Below are positions 10,171 through 18,776 of a stretch of DNA of 62,526 bases, one piece after another. The stretch spans positions 1-62,526 of the forward strand of contig JAFWBQ010000119.1 in assembly GCA_017507125.1 (NCBI GenBank), written 5' to 3'. A model generated the notes under the pieces. That model worked only from the letters and a program-made list of their open reading frames with translations. It was not told the DNA's origin and made no database searches. The stretch is from Lentisphaeria bacterium. GTDB lineage: Bacteria; Verrucomicrobiota; Lentisphaeria; Victivallales; Victivallaceae. The number at the start of each line of letters is the position of its first letter. Within the stretch, counting starts at the first letter, position 1. The position numbers and the translations under genes are program-made.

Positions 10171-11484
10171 ATGGAAAAGAAATCAAACCTTTACGCAATG
10201 GACTTCATTGATGCCGATCATCTTGAGGTCATGCAGCTTGACCGGATGAAAAAGATCATCCGCCATGCCTTCAACAATGTGGAGTTCTACCGCAACCGGA
10301 TGAGAAAATACAATCTCACTCCTGACTCCATCAAGAGCCTTGACGATGTGGAAAAACTCCCCTTCATGGTGAAACAGGATCTCCGCGACACCTATCCTTT
10401 CGGACTTCTTGCTGTTCCCCAGTCCGAAGTGGTGCGGCTCCACGCCTCAAGCGGAACCACCGGCAAACCCATCGTGGTCGCCTACACCAAAGAGGATCTT
10501 AAAGTGTGGACTGAAGTCGTCCACCGCGCTCTTGCCAACTGCGGACTGACCAACTCTGATATCGTCCAGATCTCTTACGGTTACGGACTTTTCACCGGCG
10601 GTCTGGGCGCCCACTACGGCGCTGAAGATCTGGGCGCCACGGTGGTTCCCACTTCCGGCGGCAACACCCGCCGCCAGATCATGCTTATGCGCGACTTCGG
10701 TGTCAACGCCATCTGCTGCACGCCCAGTTACTTCATCCACATGATCGACGAGGCCGCCAAGAGCGGCATCGACCTGCGTGAACTGCCCATCCGCGCCGGT
10801 ATTTTCGGCGCCGAACCCTGGACCGCAGGTATGCGTAAATATGTTGAGGAAAACGCCGGTATCGAGGCATTTGACATCTACGGACTTTCTGAGATCATCG
10901 GTCCCGGTGTCGCCATTGAGTGTCCCTGCCACAGCGGACTCCACGTTTATGAGGATCACTTCTACCCTGAGATCATTGATCCCGATACCGGTGAATCACT
11001 CCCCGACGGCGAATACGGCGAACTGGTACTGACCACTCTGAGCAAGTACGCCATGCCCATGATCCGCTACCGCACCCGCGACCTGACCCGGATCATCCCC
11101 GGACGCTGCGCCTGCGGCAGAACGATCCGCAGGATCGACCGCATCTCTTCACGCAGCGATGATATGTTCATCATCCGGGGCGTGAACGTCTTCCCCTCAC
11201 AGATCGAGGCGGCGCTTTTGAGCGTCAGGGGAACCACTCCCAACTACCTCATCACTCTGACCAACGACAACAGAGGCATGGACAATGTGGCTGTTGAAGT
11301 TGAACTTTCACAGGAAAAATTCAACGAGCTGGGCGAAAATCAGGAGCCCTTCCGCCGTCAGGTTTCCGCTATGGTGGAGTCTGTGACAGGTATCCGTATC
11401 GCCATCGCTCTGAGAGCTCCCGGAACCCTCCCCCGCAGCGAAGGCAAAGCCAAGCGGGTGGTTGACAACCGTACCCGCAGCTGA
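10171..11484 (+). CDS. paaK: Phenylacetate-CoA ligase
   Basis: AMP-forming acyl-CoA ligase that activates phenylacetate or related aryl acids. Length 437 is typical. The P-loop ASSGTTGKPIVV lies at residues 92-103, the adenylate motif YGLSEIIGPGVA at about 237-248, YRTRDL near 303 and the C-terminal lid domain GVNVFPSQIEAAL near 340. In gut anaerobes such enzymes usually pair with indolepyruvate:ferredoxin oxidoreductase in aromatic amino-acid use. No such gene is in this window, so the substrate is inferred only from the family. Confidence 0.92.
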   Translation: MEKKSNLYAMDFIDADHLEVMQLDRMKKIIRHAFNNVEFYRNRMRKYNLTPDSIKSLDDVEKLPFMVKQDLRDTYPFGLLAVPQSEVVRLHASSGTTGKPIVVAYTKEDLKVWTEVVHRALANCGLTNSDIVQISYGYGLFTGGLGAHYGAEDLGATVVPTSGGNTRRQIMLMRDFGVNAICCTPSYFIHMIDEAAKSGIDLRELPIRAGIFGAEPWTAGMRKYVEENAGIEAFDIYGLSEIIGPGVAIECPCHSGLHVYEDHFYPEIIDPDTGESLPDGEYGELVLTTLSKYAMPMIRYRTRDLTRIIPGRCACGRTIRRIDRISSRSDDMFIIRGVNVFPSQIEAALLSVRGTTPNYLITLTNDNRGMDNVAVEVELSQEKFNELGENQEPFRRQVSAMVESVTGIRIAIALRAPGTLPRSEGKAKRVVDNRTRS

Positions 11485-11500
11485 AAACTGCAATATGATT

Positions 11501-11549
11501 AAAGAAGTGCTGCAAATACCTCTGAAAAGAGGGCGCACTTCTTTTTTTG
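11501..11549 (+). terminator. Terminator after paaK
   Basis: Stem AAAGAAGTGC (11501-11510) pairing with GCACTTCTTT (11535-11544) and a run of T to 11549. Confidence 0.8.
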
Positions 11550-11585
11550 TTTATGTGAAATGTTATCAAGTCACAGGAGATATTT

Positions 11586-12758
11586 ATGAAAATACGTTAT
11601 GAACAGCTGACTCCCCATGAGGCTCTGGAAACCTATTGCGACTGGATCGTCTCACAACTGCCCCAATACGATCATCTTCTCGGCTACTCCTGGTACCGTC
11701 TCTTTTATCCGCTCCGCACGCTGCTGCTGGGGGCAAAACTGCTGAACCGCCCCGACTACGCTCAATGGACATGGCGCCAGATGGACCGCTATATCGGCGA
11801 ACAGCTCCCCAACGGCGCCTTTACCGCCAACCACCGGGGCAGACTGGGGGAGGAAATGACTCAGGAGGAAATAGAAGAACTGCTGCGTACCGGCAATATC
11901 AACATCGCTGATAACGGCTCCAATATCCACGGACTGCTTCAGGGTGCCTTTGCTGCCGATCCGGAGCGCCGCTCCCGTTACATCGCCGCCGCCCGCAAGT
12001 GGCTGGACTGCTGGGTCCCCCTCTGGGCACTGCCCGACGGCTCTTACGGCAACGGCATCTGGCAGGGACAAAAACTCAATGCGCCCTACTCCATGGCGAT
12101 CAATGTCTGTTCCGCCTTTGCCGCCTTTACGCTGCTGACGGGCGAAGAGCGCTATATCCGCAACGCGGAGCGCTTTGCCATGTTCCAGTGCGACCACTGG
12201 CATCCCTGCGGCGTGCCCATCCGCTTCACTGTCTATCCCCAACCCGACCATCACAATCTGGTGGGGGATTACAGCCGGATCTATTACATGCTTGAGGGAC
12301 TGATCTGGACACATTATGTCACCAAAGATCAAGCCGTCAAAGAGAGGATCGAAGAAAGAGTGACCCAGTGGATCGAAAAGGATCTTTTGAAACGGTGGCC
12401 CGAAAACCGGGAGTGGTTCAATATGTGCCGCTGTAATCTGGATCACATCGAACACGGCGATTACGGCGACAGCGGACACGATATCGTGGGATTTTTCTGG
12501 CAGGCTGCCAAATGCTGCGGGATCCCCCATCTCTTTGCTTATTACCTCAACCACATTGAGGATCGGGCGGATCTGCGCCGCTGTGTGGAAAAAGGACAGA
12601 AGTTCCTCTGTCATCCTCTGAAAGCTCATATCCTTGCGGTCATGGCAGACGAATCTGAACCCAGCTTCTGTCTGCAGGCCACCGGATTTGCCGGACTGAC
12701 GGTTGCTTCAGCCATTGATCCTGAGTGCATTTTCGACGCCTATAAGTTTGACAAGTGA
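11586..12758 (+). CDS. Uncharacterised protein, probable alpha/alpha-toroid fold
   Basis: A 390-residue cytoplasmic protein without signal peptide. The helix-rich pattern with repeated aromatic and Gly motifs (DGSYGNGIWQGQ near 155, HNLVGDYSRIYYMLEGLIW near 220, HGDYGDSGHDIVGFFWQAAK near 290) is typical of six-hairpin glycosidase or epimerase-like toroids. I cannot name the family or a catalytic residue with confidence. It stands alone between two terminators. The TATCAAG stretch at about 11560 resembles a -10 box, but no -35 box was found. The start ATG has a CAGGAGAT ribosome site. Confidence 0.7.
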   Translation: MKIRYEQLTPHEALETYCDWIVSQLPQYDHLLGYSWYRLFYPLRTLLLGAKLLNRPDYAQWTWRQMDRYIGEQLPNGAFTANHRGRLGEEMTQEEIEELLRTGNINIADNGSNIHGLLQGAFAADPERRSRYIAAARKWLDCWVPLWALPDGSYGNGIWQGQKLNAPYSMAINVCSAFAAFTLLTGEERYIRNAERFAMFQCDHWHPCGVPIRFTVYPQPDHHNLVGDYSRIYYMLEGLIWTHYVTKDQAVKERIEERVTQWIEKDLLKRWPENREWFNMCRCNLDHIEHGDYGDSGHDIVGFFWQAAKCCGIPHLFAYYLNHIEDRADLRRCVEKGQKFLCHPLKAHILAVMADESEPSFCLQATGFAGLTVASAIDPECIFDAYKFDK

Positions 12759-12761
12759 AAA

Positions 12762-12792
12762 AAACGTCCGGCAAAGCACCTGCCGGACGTTT
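12762..12792. terminator. Bidirectional terminator
   Basis: Twelve-base perfect stem AAACGTCCGGCA (12762-12773) with TGCCGGACGTTT (12781-12792), loop of seven bases, A/T tracts on both sides. It separates the convergent toroid gene and hsp20 genes. Confidence 0.85.
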
Positions 12793-12812
12793 CATTTTAC
12801 GCTTCCGCCGGA

Positions 12813-13154
12813 TCAGCTGACAGTGATCTTGCGGGGAATGGCGTGTTCAGCCTTGGGCAGAGAAAGGGTCAGAACCCCGTCTTTGGCGCTTGCCCTGATC
12901 TTTTCCACATCAACAGCATCTGAGATGTAGAAGGAACGCTTGAAAACCACCGGCATCCCTTTGCGCTGCAAGGCGCTTTTGCCTTCGATCTTCAACATGC
13001 CGTTGCCCGCTTCGATGGTGATGTCTGAATTTTTGACTCCCGGCATTTCAAAGGCGATCTCAACTCCCGAAGGTGTATCTTCCACATCCGCCGGGGGGCG
13101 GAGCGTCACAAATTCAGGAGCAGTGCTTTTTTCTTTTATATCGTTGTTTTTCAT
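12813..13154 (-). CDS. Small heat-shock protein, Hsp20/alpha-crystallin family
   Basis: ATP-independent holdase that keeps unfolding proteins soluble. The 113-residue protein is almost only the alpha-crystallin domain: DVEDTPSGVEIAFEMPGVKNSDI (about residues 23-45) is the usual first strand pair, and ASAKDGVLTLSLPKAE near residue 90 is the conserved A-x-x-x-G-V-L motif. The N-terminal arm is short and polar. It lies 26 bases downstream of the second hsp20 gene and is probably co-transcribed. Confidence 0.9.
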   Translation of the reverse strand: MKNNDIKEKSTAPEFVTLRPPADVEDTPSGVEIAFEMPGVKNSDITIEAGNGMLKIEGKSALQRKGMPVVFKRSFYISDAVDVEKIRASAKDGVLTLSLPKAEHAIPRKITVS

Positions 13155-13180
13155 ATTTTTTTCTCCTCTTTTTTCAACAC

Positions 13181-13654
13181 TTATCTGCCGTTGCTCACTT
13201 TGATGGTGCGTTTGGCGGCGCTCTTTTCCAGTTTCCGGGGGATCACCACCTTGAGAACACCGTTTTCGTAAGAGGCCTTTGCCTCGGCACCCACCACTTT
13301 GACGGGCAGATGGAGCGACTCTTCAAAGCTCATGCACGAACGTTCTTTGAACATGTAATTATGCTTTTCGTCTGAGTGATCCTTTTCGCAGTCGCAGCAG
13401 GTCTTGACGCTGATGAGATTGCCGGTGATCTCCACATCAAAGTCCTCCACCTTGTGTCCGGGACAGGCGAAAAGAAGCGTCAGCTCCTTTTCATCCACCC
13501 TCAGATCGTGGACAGGGCCCCAGGTGCTGTGCTGGTGGTGAAGCACTTCAGGTGTGAGAGGTCCGAAGACACTGCGGAAAAACTCCTCCACTCCGGGGAA
13601 GGTGTGTTCCAGTTCCACAGGCAGATCGTTTTCCCTTTTGGCAAGCAGATTCAT
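13181..13654 (-). CDS. Small heat-shock protein, Hsp20 family, with Cys/His-rich insert
   Basis: Second Hsp20 holdase, 157 residues, with a longer N-terminal arm (about 1-45) and the conserved ASYENGVLKVVIPRK motif near residue 130. An insert near residues 82-96 carries CCDCEKDHSDEKH, followed by a further Cys in KERSC. This cluster of thiols and histidines is absent from its neighbour and could bind metal or sense redox state, which is inference. The gene is first in the leftward hsp20 pair and ends in KVSNGR. Confidence 0.88.
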   Translation of the reverse strand: MNLLAKRENDLPVELEHTFPGVEEFFRSVFGPLTPEVLHHQHSTWGPVHDLRVDEKELTLLFACPGHKVEDFDVEITGNLISVKTCCDCEKDHSDEKHNYMFKERSCMSFEESLHLPVKVVGAEAKASYENGVLKVVIPRKLEKSAAKRTIKVSNGR

Positions 13655-13708
13655 AAAATAAGCTCCTCCTCTTTCCCGGTTCCGGCTGATTCCGGTCCCG
13701 TAACAATC

Positions 13709-13736
13709 AAGATAAGAGATTCTGCAAAGAAATCAA
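13709..13736 (-). promoter_or_regulatory. Candidate promoter of the hsp20 pair
   Basis: Minus strand: TTGATT (complement of 13731-13736), 16-base spacer, TATCTT (complement of 13709-13714). No CIRCE or other heat-shock operator was recognised nearby. Confidence 0.45.
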
Positions 13737-13768
13737 GACTCTTTTGCAAAAAAAAACTCTTTATGGAT

Positions 13769-13797
13769 TTGCAATTTACGCAAAGTGGTGATATCTT
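13769..13797 (+). promoter_or_regulatory. Promoter of the deacetylase gene
   Basis: TTGCAA (13769-13774), 17-base spacer, TATCTT (13792-13797), about 70 bases before the start codon. The spacer region carries the small dyad TTTGC...GCAAA. Confidence 0.6.
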
Positions 13798-13870
13798 ACG
13801 GAAAAACGAATCTCTTTACGGGGAAGTGTAAAAACGCCCCGTACGATATTGACACAAGGAGTATGTAAAA

Positions 13871-14752
13871 ATGTCAAAAATCCGTACAGTTCTCGGTTTT
13901 GATATGGAAACCGACATCGGCAGCTGGACCAGTTTCTATGACGGGTTCCGCATCGGCACCCCCCGGATCCTTGAGATCCTTGACCGCAGAGGCGTCACCG
14001 CCACATTCTTCTTTACGGCGGACTCCGCTCAGAAGAACCCCGATATGGTGAAGATGGTCAAAAATGCCGGTCATGAGATCGGATGCCACACCCTTTTCCA
14101 CGAAACTATCGGCGATTCTCTGTTTGAGATCCCCGGAATGCTGCCCATTCTGCCCGAAGAGGTGGAGCACCGTATTGAACTCTGCACCCGGATCGTTGAA
14201 GATATTGCCGGAGTCCACCCCACCAGTTTCCGCTGCCCCCGGCTTTTCGGCTCCACCCAGGTGGTGCGCGCCCTTGAAAGGTTGAACTACAAGGCAGATG
14301 CCACCTATCCTATGTACTTCTACAAGGAACAGCTTGTTCCCTACCATCCCAGCGCCGACGATTGGACCAAAAAGGGCGATATGAAGCTGGTCGAGATCCC
14401 CAACTTTGCCGACCTTTCCATGGAGTCCAAAGACCAGTACGGCAGAGATATGGACCAGTGGCCCCTGTGGAGGACCGAAAACGCCGAAGCCGTTATGAAA
14501 CACGTTGAAGGCTACAGCAAGTACTGCGCTGAACGCAATACCGAGCCCTTCCTCTGCTTCTACGCCCACCCCTGGGAGTTCGCCAAGATGCCCGAAGGGC
14601 TCATCCACTCCGGGGAAGGCGCTGTGCTGCCTGATCCCTTCATCATCAAGAACTGCGGCGAATACTCCGCCATCCAGTTTGAGCGTATGATCGAAATGCT
14701 CCAGAAAGAGGGCTACGAATTTTATCAGGCAGGCGATATCACTGTTGACTGA
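13871..14752 (+). CDS. Polysaccharide deacetylase (NodB) family protein
   Basis: Predicted metal-dependent deacetylase or related amidohydrolase of carbohydrate esterase family 4 type. The 293-residue protein begins GFDMETDIGSW, and its FDME segment sits where the metal/catalytic Asp pair falls in this family. GVTATFFFT (about 40-48) and GHEIGCHTLFHE (about 65-76, metal His pair) follow. FRCPRLFG near 120 and the late FYAHPWEF near 232 complete the set. There is no signal peptide, unlike cell-wall-acting members, so a cytoplasmic substrate is likely. It is followed after 48 bases by the M24-fold gene. Confidence 0.85.
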   Translation: MSKIRTVLGFDMETDIGSWTSFYDGFRIGTPRILEILDRRGVTATFFFTADSAQKNPDMVKMVKNAGHEIGCHTLFHETIGDSLFEIPGMLPILPEEVEHRIELCTRIVEDIAGVHPTSFRCPRLFGSTQVVRALERLNYKADATYPMYFYKEQLVPYHPSADDWTKKGDMKLVEIPNFADLSMESKDQYGRDMDQWPLWRTENAEAVMKHVEGYSKYCAERNTEPFLCFYAHPWEFAKMPEGLIHSGEGAVLPDPFIIKNCGEYSAIQFERMIEMLQKEGYEFYQAGDITVD

Positions 14753-14800
14753 AAAAGTTTTTATAACCAAACCCAATAAACCTTTTAAGGAGAAAAAAAC

Positions 14801-15964
14801 ATGAAGATCCCGACACAGGAATACTTTGACCGTATTGCCAAGTTCCAGGCCAATATGAAAAAAGCAGGTCTTGACGCCTGTCTGGTCCACGGAACTGAAT
14901 CCGACTTCGCCAATGTCCGTTATCTCTCTGAATACTGGCCCACCTTTGAACAGGCCGGTGTTTTCGTTCCCGCTACCGGCGACGCTATTTTGCTCATCGG
15001 CCCTGAGAGCGAAAAATATGCCCGCGGACGCAGCGTGCTGCCCAACGTGATGCTCATGCTCAACTACCGCGAATCCGCCGAACCCGACTACCCCGGCATT
15101 CCCCTTTCCACCTTTGACGTTGTCGCCAAGGCCGCCATGGGCAAGAAAAAACTGAAGAAACTCGGACTCGTCGGCACCGCTGTCATGACCAAACCCACCC
15201 TTGACGCTCTGGCTGCCCAGCTCCCCGGTGTGGAACTGGTCAAGGCTGATGATGTCTTCAAAGAACTGCGCTGGATCAAGAGCGAAAACGAACTCGCCTG
15301 CCACCGCAAAGCCTTCAAAGTGGCTGAAAAGGCTGTTCAGGCCATGCTCAACGAGATCAAACCCGGCATGACCGAGTTCCAGGCCATCGGTATCGCCCAG
15401 CGCGAGATCTACGCCAACGGCGGTGAATACGAAGGTCACAGCCTCTACTGCTTCGGCGGCGACCGCACCAGCAACGGTATCAGCCGTCCCACCTCCGCCA
15501 AACTGAAAAAGAATGAGATCATCCAGCTGAACATCGGCGCCCGTGTGGGCGGTTACAGCAGCTCCATCGGTCTCCCCGTCTACTTCGGCAAGCTGCCCAA
15601 GGCCCAGATGGCTCTGGTTGAGTTCGGTCTCCGCGCCCACAAGTACACCTTTGAGCTCATGAAGGCAGGCGCCGACGCCGCCAGCATCGCCAAGGATTAC
15701 ACCCAGTGGGGTATCGATCAGGGATGGGGCGACTACATGCTCTACGGTCCTGTCCACGGCCTCGGCATCATGGAAACCGAATCTCCCTGGATCGAAACCA
15801 CCAGCAACTACAAACTCAAACCCAACATGACCTATCAGATCGACACCTTCTTCTCCGGTGACGGATACGGTCTGCGCTGGGAACGCGGCTGCGTCATCCA
15901 GGAAGGCGGATGCGAACTCTTTTCCAAGAAGTTCATGTCCCTCAAGGATTGCAAACTGGATTGA
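14801..15964 (+). CDS. M24-family (aminopeptidase P / creatinase fold) protein with lost metal ligands
   Basis: The 387-residue protein has the creatinase N-terminal domain (about 1-140) and the pita-bread domain (about 150-387). Active M24 peptidases bind two metals through Asp, Asp, His, Glu, Glu. Here the segment expected to give both Asp reads QLNIGARVGGYSSSIG (about residue 243 on), with Asn and Ser in their places. The His region GPVHGLGIMETESPW is kept. The loss resembles creatinase and other non-metallo members, so it is probably a non-peptidase hydrolase or a binding protein. A strong AAGGAG site precedes the ATG. It may be co-transcribed with the deacetylase. Confidence 0.8.
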   Translation: MKIPTQEYFDRIAKFQANMKKAGLDACLVHGTESDFANVRYLSEYWPTFEQAGVFVPATGDAILLIGPESEKYARGRSVLPNVMLMLNYRESAEPDYPGIPLSTFDVVAKAAMGKKKLKKLGLVGTAVMTKPTLDALAAQLPGVELVKADDVFKELRWIKSENELACHRKAFKVAEKAVQAMLNEIKPGMTEFQAIGIAQREIYANGGEYEGHSLYCFGGDRTSNGISRPTSAKLKKNEIIQLNIGARVGGYSSSIGLPVYFGKLPKAQMALVEFGLRAHKYTFELMKAGADAASIAKDYTQWGIDQGWGDYMLYGPVHGLGIMETESPWIETTSNYKLKPNMTYQIDTFFSGDGYGLRWERGCVIQEGGCELFSKKFMSLKDCKLD

Positions 15965-15984
15965 TGATCCGTTAAAGCAAGATG

Positions 15985-16024
15985 ACTTCCGTTTCTCCTT
16001 TTCAGGGAGGAACGGAAGTTTTTT
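15985..16024 (+). terminator. Terminator after the M24-fold gene
   Basis: Stem ACTTCCGTTTCTCC (15985-15998) against GGAGGAACGGAAGT (16006-16019) with a T run to 16024. It lies directly before the dtd ribosome site, so dtd needs its own promoter or read-through. Confidence 0.75.
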
Positions 16025-16037
16025 ACAAGGAGCCATT

Positions 16038-16484
16038 ATGCGTGCTTTGGTACAGCGAGTCAAAAAAGGCAGTGTCACCATTGACGGCAAAGTAAACGGT
16101 GCTGTTGAACAGGGATTGGTCATCCTGCTGGGCGTCACCCATACCGATACTGAAAAAGATGCCGACTTCGTGGCTGACAAGTGTGTTGATCTGCGTATTT
16201 TTGAAGATGAAAACGGCAAGATGAACAAAAGTCTTGAAGATATCGGCGGCAGTATACTGCTTGTTTCACAGTTCACGCTCTACGCCGCCACCCGCAAAGG
16301 ACGCCGTCCCTCCTTTGATGCGGCGGCACGTCCGGAACATGCTGAACCCCTGTATGAATATTTTATCAAAAGACTCAGAGCCAGAGGCGTTAAAGTGGAA
16401 ACAGGCATATTCGGCGCGGATATGCAACTTGAGATCCACAACGACGGTCCTGTGACCATGCTGGTTGAATATCCCGAAGTTTGA
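16038..16484 (+). CDS. dtd: D-aminoacyl-tRNA deacylase
   Basis: Hydrolyses D-amino acids and glycine mischarged on tRNA, protecting translation. The 148-residue length matches the family. The two signature blocks are SQFTLYA (about residues 78-84) and the NDGPVTMLVE tail, which holds the Gly-cisPro pair that excludes L-amino acids. GRRPSFDAAARPEHAEPLYE lies between. The frame continues upstream to 15858, but the ATG at 16038 is chosen for its AAGGAG ribosome site and for the canonical MRALVQRV start. Confidence 0.95.
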   Translation: MRALVQRVKKGSVTIDGKVNGAVEQGLVILLGVTHTDTEKDADFVADKCVDLRIFEDENGKMNKSLEDIGGSILLVSQFTLYAATRKGRRPSFDAAARPEHAEPLYEYFIKRLRARGVKVETGIFGADMQLEIHNDGPVTMLVEYPEV

Positions 16485-16519
16485 AATAACAGGATCTTTT
16501 CTCATGCCGGAAAGGATGG

Positions 16520-16540
16520 TACCCGGGAAAATACCGGGTA
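16520..16540 (+). terminator. Weak hairpin downstream of dtd
   Basis: Stem TACCCGG (16520-16526) with CCGGGTA (16534-16540), then TTTC only. It may terminate dtd transcripts. The rest of 16485-16661 shows no gene. Confidence 0.35.
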
Positions 16541-16661
16541 TTTCAAAACGGCACCATGGCAGAACTTTTTTCAGCTTTCTTCAAGCAGGATTCGGGGGCC
16601 GTTCCGGAACAGAGAGTGAGAAGTGGAAACTGAAAAAATCCGGAAAAGTTTTTTATCACTC

Positions 16662-16690
16662 TTGTAATTTACACAGCGCAAGAGTATATT
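16662..16690 (+). promoter_or_regulatory. Promoter of the beta-helix/pseudopilin/DUF4091 cluster
   Basis: TTGTAA (16662-16667), 17-base spacer, TATATT (16685-16690), about 86 bases before the beta-helix start codon. Confidence 0.6.
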
Positions 16691-16776
16691 ATTTCCCATT
16701 CCTGATCACGATGAAAATTCCGGGAGGGACGGAAATGCCTGAAATCAGGACACTGTAAGCACAGGGATCATGCAGC

Positions 16777-18750
16777 ATGAAAAAGTCGGCATTGAGTCAG
16801 AGTCTTTGTTATATTCCGGTACTTTTGATCGGGCTTTTTATGCCTTTTTCTCAGGCGGCGGGAGCTGTCCTTCACGTTTCCCCCGGTGGAGATGATAAAA
16901 ATCCGGGGAGTGAAAAGGCTCCTTTTGCCACGATCCGCCATGCCGCCCAAGCCGCCAAACCGGGGGATACTGTGCTGATCGGCCCCGGTGTCTACCGGGA
17001 GCATGTGCTTGTCAAAACATCAGGAACAGAGAAGGCGCCTGTCATCTTCAAAGGCTCCAGAGGGAGCAAGGGGGAGTATCTTTCCATCATTGAGGCCCCC
17101 GGAACCGCCGTTGAAAAGTGGACTCCCGCCCCCGAGGCCGGAAAAGATGTGTGGAAAACCCCTCTTGCAAAGCGTCCGGATGTGGTGATGATGGATGGCT
17201 CCATGATCGCCTATATCAACGCCAGAACCATGAAACTGCCCCCCGGGAAACAGAAGATCCCGGATGTGGTGGATGAAAATGTTCTCTGGGGTAAGACCTT
17301 TTCCGGTATGGACTATTTCCGTCTGGGAGTCAATACCCGGGTTTCCCATAAACTTTTCAGGGGCCGCAAGGAACTTTTCTGGCCGGTGATCAAAAATGTG
17401 ATCTCAGGTTGGCGCGACGGAGTCCTCTATGTGCGCTTTGCCGACGGCTCCACCCCACGGGATCACCGTTTCGCCGTCTCTTACGGCGTGGCTTTCACCT
17501 TGTATAATGTCTCCCATCTGAAGTTCACAGATCTCCACGTCCGCAACTCCCGCATCCAGTTTGTGCTGGGGGGCAAAAGCGCTCACATCACCGTTGAGAA
17601 CTCTCTGCTCATGCACGGCAACAGCCGTATCACTGTTGCCCCCACTGTCAAAAACACCACCGTCAGGAATTGCGTCCTCACAGCGGGATTCATCCGCAAC
17701 GACCTCTTTCAGCTGCGGAGCGACAATGATATGCGCGGCGGGGTGCTTTACCGTATTTTCAAACACATCATCGGCACCGGGACCTCCGCCGACTGCAGCG
17801 TCTGGGATCACGGAGAAAACACAAAGATCCTTGACAATATCATTCTCAAGGGACTCATCGGCATCGACGCCGTGGGCATCGGCACCGAGGTGGCGGGGAA
17901 TGTGATCCGGGAAATGTCAAGTGTGGGACTCTGTACCGGCGCCCGCTCCAGAGGGCACTATTACGGCAATATCATCATGAACTGCGGTATCCCCCTGCGG
18001 ATCCACACTCTGCGCCATGAACGCGCCCGCCGCGAAGAGTACCATTACGGCAACCTTTTCGTTCAGGCGCCCAACGCAGGCGGCCACGGCTATGTTCACT
18101 GTTCCTCATACATGACCCGCGCCGACGGCGTCAACTTTGAACCCTTTATCAACAAATGGGGCAGAAAGCGCTACCGTTACAAAAAGAATCCCCCCGCCCC
18201 TGTGGATGCCGGGAAATTTTACATCTATCACAACACCTTCTGGGGCGGCAGCAACCGCTATATCCCCATTGACTTTGAAACTCTGCCCCTGAGATTCCGC
18301 ATGGCGCTGCCCTTTTTCATCGTCAACAACATTTTCAAGGACAGCGGACGCCTGAGCACAACCGACCACGAACTGACGGCGCCCAATCTCCTTTATTCCT
18401 TCCCCGGTGACGATCCTGTCAAAAGGAGCGACCCCAAAGTGGCACAGGTGAATAAAGTTCTTGACACCAAAGGGGCGGAAAAACTCTGGAACAAAAAGGC
18501 GCTCCCCGGGCTGCCGGATCTCTCTCTTGCGCCTGATTCACCTGCCAACGGCGCCGGGATCGATATTTCAAAACCCTTCGTCTCAGGCGGGAAAAAGTAT
18601 GCCCCCCTGCCGGGATTCAAACCGGGATATTTCAAAGGCAAAGCTCCCGCGCCCGGCGCCTTGCAGCAGGGGGAATCCTTTGAGAAGTTCGCCGCCATGC
18701 ACAGAAAAGCTCTTGAAAGCATCCGTATGCTTGAAAATCTGAAAAAATAA
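16777..18750 (+). CDS. Secreted right-handed parallel beta-helix protein
   Basis: Exported protein of 657 residues, probably a polysaccharide lyase, hydrolase or binding protein of the pectate-lyase-like superfamily. A signal peptide covers about residues 1-30 (LIGLFMPFSQAAGA). The DUF1565-like entry VLHVSPGGDDKNPGSEKAPF continues into FATIRHAAQAAKPGDTVLIG (about 31-70), the usual start of such helices, and helical rungs with short hydrophobic strands and Asn/Gly turns run to about residue 480. I cannot place a catalytic residue. It is followed after 26 bases by a pseudopilin gene. The ribosome site (AGGGAT) is weak. Confidence 0.75.
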   Translation: MKKSALSQSLCYIPVLLIGLFMPFSQAAGAVLHVSPGGDDKNPGSEKAPFATIRHAAQAAKPGDTVLIGPGVYREHVLVKTSGTEKAPVIFKGSRGSKGEYLSIIEAPGTAVEKWTPAPEAGKDVWKTPLAKRPDVVMMDGSMIAYINARTMKLPPGKQKIPDVVDENVLWGKTFSGMDYFRLGVNTRVSHKLFRGRKELFWPVIKNVISGWRDGVLYVRFADGSTPRDHRFAVSYGVAFTLYNVSHLKFTDLHVRNSRIQFVLGGKSAHITVENSLLMHGNSRITVAPTVKNTTVRNCVLTAGFIRNDLFQLRSDNDMRGGVLYRIFKHIIGTGTSADCSVWDHGENTKILDNIILKGLIGIDAVGIGTEVAGNVIREMSSVGLCTGARSRGHYYGNIIMNCGIPLRIHTLRHERARREEYHYGNLFVQAPNAGGHGYVHCSSYMTRADGVNFEPFINKWGRKRYRYKKNPPAPVDAGKFYIYHNTFWGGSNRYIPIDFETLPLRFRMALPFFIVNNIFKDSGRLSTTDHELTAPNLLYSFPGDDPVKRSDPKVAQVNKVLDTKGAEKLWNKKALPGLPDLSLAPDSPANGAGIDISKPFVSGGKKYAPLPGFKPGYFKGKAPAPGALQQGESFEKFAAMHRKALESIRMLENLKK

Positions 18751-18776
18751 CAAGGTTCTCTACAAAAAACAACATT

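Noticed and set aside
13874..16276. An 800-codon minus-strand frame across the deacetylase, M24 and dtd genes
   Set aside because: It is the shadow of three well-supported plus-strand genes and has no ribosome site or recognisable domain.
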